DNA from: Marchantia polymorpha subsp. ruderalis
Lineage: Eukaryota; Streptophyta; Marchantiopsida; Marchantiales; Marchantiaceae
Direction: 5' to 3'
NCBI GenBank assembly: GCA_037833965.1
Contig: AP031358.1
Location: 876,001-940,000 of the forward strand
DNA length: 64,000 nt
A program made the translations under genes and the position numbers. The stretch's first letter is position 1. Every line of letters starts with the position of its first letter. Shown piece by piece: positions 37,140-47,983 of the stretch. Below the pieces are notes generated by a model. It did no database searches. It was not told the DNA's origin and was given only the letters and a program-made list of their open reading frames with translations.

Positions 37140-39618
37140 ATGACATCATCCGGATCTCCCGTGATCGGTCTGTCGTCTGCTTTGTTTCCCTATTTTGATG
37201 TGGATTTTTCTAGTGTTCGAATTTGGAGACTGATTGTAGAGAGGAGAGGATAGGAGAGAAACGTTTTCGAAGTTGTTGTGGCGGGTGAGATCCTGGCGAG
37301 TTTCTGTACGGAGTTCCCTCGAGGAACCCGACTCTGATGTGTCAAGTCTCCAAGAACTGTGGACTGACAGAAGGATTGCCCGCTTTTCTGTATTCTGCAT
37401 GGTCTCACGATGATTAGATTCTTACCAATGCGAGTGCTCTGGTTACATGGTTGATGAGCTTGATGGCCGTAGGTAGAGTCGGGACCTTTTTATCGACTGG
37501 TCATGCCAGCCTTGCCAGGGCATTATTTACTCGGTGACGACTGAAATCAAGTAGACGTCAACCATATTATCTGGTTCCAGGCGCTTTTCGAACCTCGGAA
37601 GGATAGTGTCGTGGTAACCGACCGGGTTCCGTAGATCAGACGGCGTTACCCCTCCATGTGCACGTTGTGAGTTCAGGATTATCGCCTGCACATGCTTACT
37701 GACCATGTAGGGAAGGTAAGGAGCTAGAGGTGCCATAGGAGCTAGAAGTGCTGCTGCAACCAGGATGTTAACAGGTGATTTCCTTTTTTTTGCAGTTCCG
37801 AGAAACTTTCGGCTATTGGAGGAGCTAGAAAGAGGTGAGAAGGGTATTGGTGATGGCACAGTTAGTTATGGTATGGACGATGGTGAAGACGTTTTCATGC
37901 GCTCATGGACTGGCACGATCATCGGACCCAATAACGTACGTATACCTATATGCTCACAGACAGTCCATTGAGTTGCTAATTTTGGTTGGTCTCATTTGGA
38001 GCACACTACTTCTATCTCTTACGGCATTCCACCTTCGAAGCTCGATCCAACTCATGCGCAGATGTTTTCCAGTTTTTGATATCAAATCTCGACGGTTGTT
38101 GAATCTTATGATACGTCTGATGTTCTCTGCCAGTCTGTCCACGAAGGTCGTATCTATACTGTGAAGCTGTTCTGTGACAAGGATTATCCCGACAGACCAC
38201 CAAGCGTCAGATTTCACTCTCGAATCAACATGACCTCCGTCAATCAGGAGACCGGCGTGGTGAGTGTCTTGTCTAATGTTCCACATTGTAGCTATACCAT
38301 GTTCAGTAGCAGGAACCTACTATCATTATCAGCCCCCAGTGATTGTTTCCTTCTGTCTGTTGAAAATATTTGTTGAACTTGGTGAAGATTGTCTTCTTTA
38401 CGTCACGACAACTAAAACAAATTAGGTTAGAACACATGGAAATTTACCTACTTTGATTTCCAATATATTACCGTCTGTATTGCTGAGTTCAAGATTGACA
38501 TTTTGTGCACTTTATGTGTTTATATCTGTACACTTCGAACAAGTGATTGTTGCATTATAATTATCATTCCTCTTATAGGCTTGCCAAATGATAGCATGAA
38601 TTAGGTTCCAGTTTAAACATGTCCAAGGTTTGTGCCTGATTTCTTCACGGGTGGCGGTTTGTCATTAGTTTCAGTGAATTCATGTCGATTTAGACAATAT
38701 TGTACATTAACTTTTCTGTTTTCTTGCTTCTCCAATCGTATTTGAGCTGATTCTTCTATCAACTCGATTTGTCTATCTTTTGATGGGTCGAGGAAGATGT
38801 GATCCGGTTTCTCACACCTAATTTATCGACGTAACTCAAAACGCATACCTTTTGCAAAGCATAACATGTTGCCAACACGGAAAGTTAGAGCCTTGGCTTG
38901 ATATTTGAATCCAAAGTCTTTCTGAGCTTCTTGCTCATTTATGTGCTATATTGAATCATCATAGCTGCGCTACCTGGTTCTTAATTTTTAGCTTTTTAAT
39001 TCACATATAAAAGGAAAAAATTTGAAATCTAACAATGTTGCGCTCAACTCTTGTATACTACAGTCTCTCAAGTGATTACTCTTGCATTGCAGTCAATCAT
39101 TACATACTTCCCAGAATAACTTGCCATTTTTCCTTTCAGGCTCTACCTAGACGAATAACATCTTGTTTAATTCCTATGAAAAGAGGCGGAGACTTATCAA
39201 TTCGAGTGTTCGAATGTGTATCATTTATGCATTATGTTCTTTGCCCTTTATGCTGTAATTTTTACTACAATTCCTGAACCACCATCGCTTGATGAACATT
39301 GTAGTTCTGTTGTTTGATGCAACTGTGTCTGTATTTTCTTTGTTATGCATGTTCACCATAATGGTTAGCGACCCCAAATTTGTCGGATTAATTGACTGGT
39401 CATTTTGCTGTATTTTTACTTTGTGAAACAAAAGTATATAAGGGGATGATTGACGTATTTCATGTGATTTTTTGCAGGTTGATCCTAGACATTTCTCCAT
39501 GCTAGCGCAGTGGCGTCGGGAGTACACTATGGAGAACATCCTTACCGAGCTGAAACGGGAAATGGCAGCCCCATCTAACCGTAAGCTGCAGCAGCCACCA
39601 GAAGGCAGCATCTTTTAA
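37140..39618 (+). CDS. UEV1: Ubiquitin-conjugating E2 variant, UEV1/MMS2 type
   Basis: Four exons, 37140-37167, 37796-37935, 38134-38259 and 39478-39618, keep phase and encode 144 residues, the usual length. The first exon codes only nine residues. Family landmarks are [17 protein letters not shown] at the N-terminus, [45 protein letters not shown] and [10 protein letters not shown] at the C-terminus. The position of the E2 active-site cysteine is not a cysteine, as in all UEVs. The protein pairs with UBC13 to build Lys63-linked ubiquitin chains in DNA-damage tolerance and endosomal signalling. Introns are 628, 198 and 1218 bp, all GT-AG. The start is fixed by the ATG that makes exon 1 join in phase 1. 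Confidence 0.95.
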
Positions 39619-39699
39619 ATACGTCGTCTGATCAAGTTGATACCTGCACGTATTGTACTCAATGAGTGTTCGGCACACTTGAAGTTGAACGATGGGGCA

Positions 39700-41550
39700 G
39701 GGGTTGGAAGCTCAGAGTTCGGGGACTGGACCAGAGAGCATGTACAGTGGCGTGTCATGCTCTCAGCTGCTCAGGAAGTGATCATCAATATGTAGCTGTG
39801 ATTTGTTTCCATTTGATGATGATGGGGGTAGGGAGTATATTGAAGTCGCTAGCTGAACATGGCGAATTCGAGGCTCCCAAGGAGTCATATGCAAACAGCT
39901 AGTGTATCGCAATTCATATAATTGGAACTTGCCGCAGTGATTGCCATTATATGTAGGGGTGGGGAGCGGACACTTGAGATGGTTTGATGCTATAATCCGC
40001 TTCGGTAGGAACGAAAGATGTATTTTCTTTCAAATGACTTGCATTTCTGAACAGATGGTATCACAATTTGGATTCTATCCACATGTATCTCAACGAGCTA
40101 CTAAGCGATAGATCAGTATGTATAGAACTCGGAATCCCATCCATGTGAAGAAGGTTGACCTGTGAAAGTTGACCAGCAGTTCAATCGAGAGTATCAAGTA
40201 CCTTTTTGCTGTCCGTAGTGCTCACAAGATAACTGATAGTCATGGACTCTTGCTGTATCCCCGGAATCAATGAATCAGTAAGTTTTCTGAGACTGGCTTT
40301 ATGTTGGACCTAAGTGCTTATACATGGATGGCGTGGATTTAATTTGACTATCTATGCTTCTTTGGGGGCCAGAAGAATTGTTTTTACAGGATAGAATCCC
40401 AGATCGTGTTTGGGGAATGGATGTTGCGCTTCGCGAATGGAGGATACGAGAAAACATTGTCTTATCATATGAGCTTAAAATCTGTCAGTTGTCCCGCAGT
40501 AAACTACATGGGCTACCGAAAGTAGTACTTAAGTCATAAGTATGCACAATGATAGTCTTCCCGAGCTGTAAATTTCTCTACTGATTTGTCTTATGAATGT
40601 AACGAATGTCTACTGATTAGTTCTGAGTGGATCAGATAATTTAGAACTGGCAAGCTTTATGCTGCATTTGCTACGGAGAGCAGAGTTTTTTTTTATGTAA
40701 TCTATCTTGCAGATTTATAGCGCGTCTAGGCTAAGTGCGTGTTTTTCTAGGTTGTTGTAACCACAAGTCATCTCTTTTATGTTGGAATTGTGCGGTGGAA
40801 TATCTGCTTCACATTTGTTCAAGTAGGTAGGTACCTTTCTTGCGAGTCCGATCAGTTATGCGAGAAATTGATATTGTGCGTCATACCAAGTTTACGGGGA
40901 TTGCCCCTTGACTCCACAGTGATTGTGGATACTGAGGAATCATGTACTGAAATTTTCTGAAACAACTTAATGAAATATCAATATCTACATGGAAATACAG
41001 TGCATGTCATTACGTCGCTCAATGTTAGAAACAATTCATTGAGATCCTTCTACGGAGTTAAAGTTGTATGTAAATGATCTAATGACCTTTCTGCTACTTT
41101 ATGGATTCCATGTTTTGATACTTCAATTCATCTATTGACAATTAAGACCTGACTGACGAGTCATACGACGTTTTCAGAATCCTATTTGAATTCAATGCAT
41201 TCTCCTGACGCCCACTCATTCACGACTTATCAATACAGGTTAATTTGAATTTATTAGCCTAGTGTTGTCCTCATTTAAGAAGGGAACCCAAATGTGGAAT
41301 TTCATCAAGTCTGGTTTTGTTCAGTCAAGTTTCAATTCGTGTATATCTATCGCCTGATTGCAATGTCTAATGAGTAATTATTTGAAGGCCCACCTCTTCT
41401 GAGAAGATATCAAAATTTTCATTTTATGAGATTTTCATTTTCACACAAATGTTTGAATTTCACAAACAACAAAATCTTAGTCGCAAAATACAACAACAAA
41501 CTAAATATACTAACTCAAAGTATATTCTTGGGTTTTAAGTGATCAATTTT
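39700..41550. other. Downstream of UEV1; no gene seen
   Basis: The first few hundred bases are probably the 3' UTR and terminator of UEV1. The remainder has no supportable ORF, RNA gene or repeat and becomes AT-rich towards 41.4 kb. Confidence 0.45.
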
Positions 41551-41675
41551 TTCACCATATTGATAATGTTTTAAATCTTGCACCATTGCGCATATCAACA
41601 CACATCAAATATGATAAATATAACTTTACTTGTATTTACGTGCATGTAAATATTAATAGTATTAAAAAGTTTAAG

Positions 41676-41905
41676 TTTACAATGATGTTTATAATTTTTG
41701 TAAATTATCAGACTTTAAACCTTCCATTTATAAACCAAACGCGCATTCGTTATAATGTTTACTCATATCATGTAATGAAAAGATTTATTTTAGCAATATT
41801 TATAATTTTTGTAGATGATCAAACTTTAAACCTTACATTCAAAAACCAAAGGCACATTTGTTACAATGTTTATTCATATCATAGAATGAAAAGATTTACT
41901 TTAAC
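41676..41905. repeat. Tandem pair of 111-bp AT-rich units
   Basis: Two copies offset by 111 bp share 'TTTATAATTTTTGTA.AT.ATCA.ACTTTAAACCTT', then 'AACCAAA', 'ATAATGTTTA.TCATATCAT', and 'AATGAAAAGATTTA'. Because 111 is a multiple of three, a frame stays open through both, but I regard that as a by-product of the duplication. A third, diverged copy is at 43201-43310. Confidence 0.8.
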
Positions 41906-43200
41906 AATATTTGCACTTTATTTTTATTCTCAACATATGTAACCCGCATCTACTAATCACACTATTCAAAATATATAACATTGATTCACATAAATATTTC
42001 ATATATGAAATATGAAGTATCATGCAAATGATTTTAGTAATATAAAATCAATAATGATCTAATGTTGAATTACAAAAATATTGCTATGTGTTCAACAATT
42101 ACATGAAATTTGATAATATATCTAATATTCTAGAACTTTAATTATTAGTAAGATATTTATGATCACTAAAATTAAACTGAAAATAATCAATTTCAAAAAA
42201 TATTTGATTTATGTTGATTATGAAAATATTATTTTATGACATGTAAGATTTTAATTATTATGAATATCACAATTCTCCAAGATAATTATAATATTCCATT
42301 ATTGTTCGTCAAATTATATATATTTTCATGTATTTCCAAGATTTTATTTCATGAATTAATTAGATATATATTTTATAAAAATATGAACATTTTTCAATAA
42401 ATTTCTTCATTTATGATTTAATTATAGATAATATTTCTTGAATTTATTATTGAAACTTTTTCACAATTATTATTATTTTATTTTAACTTTTGCGTTAATT
42501 TATTATTATTTTTATAAGTATTCTATAAATCAATAAATACATATTTAAAATTAAAAATATCATATTTTTCTATTTTTATGTTTTCAAATTAGCATGTTCA
42601 AGTAATTCTGTGGTAAGCAACGGATTCTAACGATTATATCATGATGATGTATCATTGTCTCAACTTTATGTTGGAGAATTTGAGATGCACAAATTTGTAT
42701 GTCAATTTTGTTTGTTGAATTAAATGTTTTGGAGTCGGATGACATAACATTGATGAAACTTCAAACAATAGAACTGAACTTCTTTTGAGTTGCATAATCA
42801 TTTCGTCTTTGACTCTTTTGGACTTGAGAATCTGAATTTACAATCCAAACTTTTGAGATCAAGAGTTTTGGAAATCTGCTATGCAGATGATATCATAGTA
42901 ACCTAGCAAGCACAAGTTGGTTTTTTTTGTTTGAGCAATTGGTGATCAAGTGACTCGAGATAGCAAATGAGTTTTTTGGTTGAAACATGTATGATTGTTC
43001 AAGTTGTAAATACTCTTGCAGGCTTGTAAATGCTAGAGTAATGCGATTGCGATTCATGCGATTCATGCGATTTGGAGAATCCAAGAGTTGCACGAAAAAA
43101 CATCTGAACCTTTGGAGCAGTTCAAGCATGCATCATATACACAGATAACGTACATGTTCAAAAAAATTTCATGTAAATTATAGTAATGATAAAAAAATCA

Positions 43201-43310
43201 AGTTTACAGTTATGTTTGTAAATTTTGTAAAATTATTAGACTTTAAACCTTGTATTCATAAACCAAAAGTACACAATGTTCACACATATCATATAATGAA
43301 AAGATTTTTT
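43201..43310. repeat. Third copy of the 111-bp unit
   Basis: This segment matches the pair at 41676-41905, including AGTTTACA, AGACTTTAAACCTT, CATAAACCAAA and CATATCATATAATGAAAAG. It is in the same orientation, 1.4 kb downstream, just before the transposase relic. The intervening 1.3 kb is extremely AT-rich and not repeated. Confidence 0.75.
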
Positions 43311-43450
43311 TTTTTGTATTACAACATTAGTTGTTAAACCAATGAAATCTAGGTGTTTTTTATATCAAAGTAAACATTCTAGTTACAATCTAGAGTTCGT
43401 ATATGTGCAGGATCAGTTAGTTAAGCCGGTTGGAGGTCTAGTCGCATTGA

Positions 43451-45050
43451 TTGCGTAAACGATCCTTTGCGAAACGTCTAAATAAAGTAATTGTGTGGTT
43501 GTGCGAGTTGTGTGTTGGAGTGCTACTAGAAATGACACGGCTTGTTTTACAACATGGTTCATTGTCTTTAATGAGTTCTAGCCGTTTTTTGAAGTATGTC
43601 AATGCTAGTGACATTCGCTTTGGACAGAGTATATGCAGAATAATGGACATGTCATTGGGTTGTAGTGTCGAATCTATATTGCTTTGGACTGTGAAGCAAA
43701 AGTTGGAGCAAGCATTAGCTATGTGTCAATCGGCGCATCATTTTGATTGTCGTCCAACATACTCAGTGCAACATATGATGTCATATACAAGCCTCTTATG
43801 CACGGTTGCTCTCATCCAGATATCTTCAATCACATTAGAGTTGTATGTGCTATCACCTACAAAGCATTGCTCGCCATCTCTGCCATGCATGGAGATTTTC
43901 AATTGATTTATATTCAATCACACGTCAAAGCACATTCTATCTCGACATTCATGAAATTCTTGAATGCGAATGTTGAGATATGATATTCGCTTTCGAATCT
44001 TCACGTTGGTGCTTATGACATTGTTAACCTGCATGTGATCGCGCTTCCGATGTTCGATCAACATACCGATGACATCATGTTCAAGGTGATTGCATCTTTC
44101 TTGGACATTCTTCACCATATTTGGAAAGTTCTTCTTCTTGATGTGTTTTCTACCGAAAACATGACTTATCATGTCGGCAACATGACTTATCAGATTTCTG
44201 GTGTTGTAATTCGTCTTGGAATGTAATGCACAACAAGTGAATACTTACTTGTGTTTGGTGTGGAGCTCATGAACTAGATTTCGTCATGAAACACTTTATT
44301 AATAAAATGATGAAGTCAATTTTTTAGTCAACATAAGATTTATCACCCATTAGACACAATAGTAAAATCTCATTGCAGCCATGAACACAACATGTCAATG
44401 TGTCGTCAATCTATGACTATCAACTTAGAATATCATTAAATGATTCAAGATTTATAGGCCACATTTGCTAGTGCACATTGAGTTAAAACCGCCACCTTTA
44501 GTTCCATTTGTCTTTGATGGATATCTCATCTTGCCATGTATTACTTCACATCTAGGTTGGCAATCGCAATTTGCACAATTCAACAAGCTGCTCTGGATGC
44601 TCTAATCTCTTTCTTTCATGATGGAGGTTGAAGTGACGGTACAACTCATTGCTCAAGCTATTGTGAATCTCAATTCATTGGAGCGCGTTATAAGTGACCA
44701 CTATGCGGTTGAAGCAGATTTGAAGACAATGATGACTAAGACAGCGAGCTCTTCAACAACATCACATCTATTATGTCAACACCTATGATCAAATCTCCGA
44801 AATGTCAGCATATCGCATTGAAATCAACCTGCGGCTAGAAGATACTCCATCATTTTCACCTTTGCTGCCTCACGAGTTTGTCAATTTCATTTGCAAGATT
44901 CACCTTACAATTACCGCTTGGAGTAGAGATATTTATGCTATCGTGTCGATGAGCACAAGCAGCTACTCTATGTCTACATATCTTAGCATGTACTCAAACA
45001 ATGCATCGATGCGCTTACTAGTGAATTAGCATTAAATTGGATATAGTTTG
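43451..45050 (+). pseudogene. Relic of a hAT/DUF659-like transposase
   Basis: No intact ORF spans the region, but several plus-strand pieces read like the catalytic region of hAT-related proteins carrying DUF659. They include NLHVIALPMFDQHTDDIMF at about 44024-44080, FLDILHHIWKVLLLDV just after it, and GVVIRLGM near 44200. Next, in another frame, comes VWCGAHELDFVMKHF at about 44250-44300. Spacing of these motifs agrees with my memory of such transposases. Stops and frameshifts break every one. The piece at 43451-43906 is the longest frame but is not clearly part of the same protein. No terminal inverted repeats or 8-bp target duplication were found, and the flanks are AT-rich. Confidence 0.5.
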
Positions 45051-45995
45051 CTCGATTTACAATTTCCAAAATTGATAGAGTTTCGCGACGTGATCGCATA
45101 CATTGTGTTATTCCTGTTGAATTGAACAATTCATTAAATTTATTATCTAATGTATCCTATGAGAAGTAAAATTAAATACATTACACAAGATTGACATAAT
45201 TCATATTTTATAAAATTAGAGTTCTAAACTTATATAAAAAAAAATGTGTAATAATAAAACCTGAAAGATATATTAATTTATCATGGGAAATATATGTGAA
45301 ATATAAAATAAGAGTCATTAGAAAGTAGATAGTTATACAGAAATATGGCAGTGAAAACATACCAAGAAATAAAAAATTATATATATTGGGATTTATTTTT
45401 ATTGATCAATAGAATAAAATATATTTCTGAGTTTTATGATTAGTTATAAATTATTTATTTTTATAAATCAAATATTAAATTCTATTCATGAAAACATAAA
45501 AATAAAATAGGTATATAATACCATTTTTAAAAATTTAAAAGTTCTAAAAATATCCATAGGAAATTAAAAGAATCTTCATATTCAAAGAATGTGTAGATTC
45601 TTTTGCATTTGGTTGTTTACTATCGGCACAGATATAATGACAGAGATCAGCCTCAGGACGAACGAAGGATTCGACTGACAGACAACTCGTGGAAGACAGG
45701 GCATGCTGTTATTCTTTCAGGTATCGGTGCGTAGACTGTTGCAATTTCAACAGTCTAATTTGTAAATTGCAATTTACACTAGTCCGTGATGATACTCCGA
45801 AATTTGTCGCCGCTCTGTTCTGCTTCGTCTTGCGCTCGACATCTCCATCATTTCCGTGCCTTTGAAGAGCCACACTCTACCCGCTGATCGAGAATCATCG
45901 TCGTCGCTGGAAATTTCAACTCATGTTCGCCTATTTGGATTCTGTCACCTGACGCTTCGTTGCGTTCTGGAAACAATTTTGTGACATACTCCGCC

Positions 45996-46985
45996 ATGTC
46001 TCAATGTGCCGAGTGCGGCCGAGAAAGGGCGACGGCGAAATGTTCGCGCTGCAAATCCGTTTGCTACTGCAACCGGGAGTGCCAACTGACGGCCTGGAGG
46101 GAGCACAAGGCTCATTGCAAGCCTCCTGCAGCAGCAGCAGCGATGGGCGGCGAGAGAATGGTGCTCCGTGAAGTGGAGACGGCTCGGGACACGACGAGAG
46201 CCGCTCCCGATCCGAAGACATTTCCCGCGCAGCTGCGCGATTTCGAGTACGGGAGCAGCCCGGACGGCGTGGACGAGAACCTCCTCGTCCTTCTGCACGG
46301 AAGCGGAGGCACTCACAAGGACTTCGCCACATTCGCGCGGAGGCTGGAACTCCCTCAAACCGCGTTCCTGGCCCTGACGGGACCGATCAAACTCCCGGAG
46401 GCTCTCGCAATCGGGAGCTTGTGGTTCCAAATCTTTGACGAGACCGACTTCTGTCTGCTGACGCCGGGAGACAAAAAGCGGGCGGAAACTCTGGAATCCA
46501 CGAAGACTCTCTTGGAGGAGATGATCCAGGCTCTGTGCAGCCACTGCGGATGGCAGCGCAGCAAAATTTTCCTCTTCGGCTACGCCGACGGGGGCACCAC
46601 GGTGTTGAATTTCGCCGTGAATTCCTGCGGCCCAGCTCGGCTCGGAGGTGCCATATCAATTTCAGGCTCGATGCTCGGAGAATATCTTCCGGCAGGTGGT
46701 CGACCGCCCTGGGAAGAGTGCAAGAAGGATTGTACCCCTGTGCTGATCACGTACGGGACGAGAGCCCCCGAGGCGGATCAGAAAGACATAATCAGGACGA
46801 AGAGGGTCTTCGACTCCTGCCACCGGAATCCGCGAGCTCAACTGGTGGGTGTCGATAAACGAGGAGAGATGGTAAGCAAACCCGACGAAGTAAGAGCTCT
46901 GCATGGGTTCTTCGCCGAGCACCTGTCTCGACGCATGGTCAATATGGAGAGCAATTCGACGCTATATGAAGTTTCCAAGTCGTAG
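45996..46985 (+). CDS. MYND zinc finger fused to a catalytically dead-looking alpha/beta hydrolase
   Basis: A single-exon protein of 329 residues. The frame is open 36 nt further upstream, but only from TTG; the first ATG, in a CCGCCATG context, is at 45996. Residues 4-41 are a complete MYND finger with eight zinc ligands (CAEC, CSRC, CYCNREC, HKAHC), normally a protein-interaction module. After an Ala-rich linker, residues about 80-318 have the acyl-protein thioesterase/carboxylesterase-like fold: LLVLLHGSGG with the oxyanion turn at 101-105 and the nucleophile-elbow region FLFGYADGG. At the elbow Ala197 (codon GCC) replaces the serine of G-x-S-x-G. The usual acid region reads ITYGTRAPEAD and the usual Gly-His region DKRGEM, so all three catalytic positions look lost. 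It is likely a scaffold or binding protein. It faces CFAP52 tail to tail, 1 kb apart. Confidence 0.87.
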   Translation: MSQCAECGRERATAKCSRCKSVCYCNRECQLTAWREHKAHCKPPAAAAAMGGERMVLREVETARDTTRAAPDPKTFPAQLRDFEYGSSPDGVDENLLVLLHGSGGTHKDFATFARRLELPQTAFLALTGPIKLPEALAIGSLWFQIFDETDFCLLTPGDKKRAETLESTKTLLEEMIQALCSHCGWQRSKIFLFGYADGGTTVLNFAVNSCGPARLGGAISISGSMLGEYLPAGGRPPWEECKKDCTPVLITYGTRAPEADQKDIIRTKRVFDSCHRNPRAQLVGVDKRGEMVSKPDEVRALHGFFAEHLSRRMVNMESNSTLYEVSKS

Positions 46986-46999
46986 CATCCCCTTCTCTT

Positions 47000-47980
47000 G
47001 TTTTCATGAACTGGCCGCATGTCGATCACGGAGAGAGCGAAAGGATGATGCTCCATCGCGCGAGCGTGGTTTCCTCACCCTGAAATCAGGACTGTGAGTA
47101 CGGTAGACATTGATGGAGACCAACAATGGAGACTTTTCTTAACTCTTGATTCTAGAGGAGCAAGCTTCTCACAGCACACCGAGTGTGCCATAAGGTGGAT
47201 TATCTCGCAGAAGGCAGGCTGATATTAACATGCCTCCCTTGTTAATCAATCCCGTGCCACCCAAATCCTCAAGCAGAATTATTGCACCGGTCCCTTGATG
47301 GCTTTGGGACCTCTGTTCCCTTAGAACCCTCCTCTCAGTAAAGCCGAGTACATCAGAAGAGGTGCATCGCTTGGCTTCATGAGTTTTGTACAGACCTTGG
47401 CAGCGAAGTGTACAACACTCTGTGTGATTACATCCTCAGATTGACCATGTAGAGGAGGAAGGTAGAGGAGCGGGAGGATGAGGCAATACTGGTGTCTTTG
47501 AAGGCTATGCTTCGGAGGTATCCTCTGCAGGCAGGTCCTTCCTCAGATTCTAGAGAACTTGGCGTAAAGAATTTCACATTTTTTACGTTTGTGAACAGAA
47601 GAGAGTGAAGTCGAATCTCGGGGGTGCAGGTAGAGCATCTAAACGGAAGGTAAACTGGTCGGTCCAGCTGTTGCTCCTCCACGCTTGTAGGATCGATGCA
47701 GGAACTAAAACTGCCACTAGGATCAGGTTGCCTCTCAGCTGATCCTATTCGTAGGACGGTCACAGGTCTAATTCGGTAGTGATTCTGGTGAAGGAGTTGG
47801 GATCATCGACGTCCTATACACTGCAGATGGTATACTCATTTCCTTACATTTTGAAAGTTCTCACACATTCTGATAGCTAACGCCGTTAATGAAGATCGGT
47901 TGGTGTCGATTTGCGATACAGCACAAAAAAATCGCCCTTTTTTCATCAACTAGTGCTCGTGCCTAGAGTCTGCTGATATT
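47000..47980. other. Gap between two converging genes
   Basis: This 1-kb interval should hold the 3' UTRs of the MYND gene (+) and CFAP52 (-). A 111-codon minus-strand frame at 47428-47763 begins at GTG and resembles nothing known, so I do not call it. No repeat or RNA gene is visible. Confidence 0.5.
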
Positions 47981-47983
47981 GAG

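Noticed and set aside
38260..39477. Several ORFs inside UEV1 intron 3
   Set aside because: Short, AT-rich and unrelated to any family; they lie within a well-defined intron.
41586..41942. 118-codon ORF with internal repeats
   Set aside because: The frame is open only because of the 111-bp tandem duplication in AT-rich DNA; the product is Phe/Ile/Asn-rich without domains.
45960..45995. Twelve-residue upstream extension of the MYND protein
   Set aside because: The extension begins at TTG; the first ATG, in a good context, is 45996.
45945..46544. 199-codon minus-strand frame
   Set aside because: It is the antisense shadow of the MYND-hydrolase gene.
47428..47763. 111-codon minus-strand frame downstream of CFAP52
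   Set aside because: It begins at GTG, resembles nothing known and falls where the CFAP52 3' UTR is expected.
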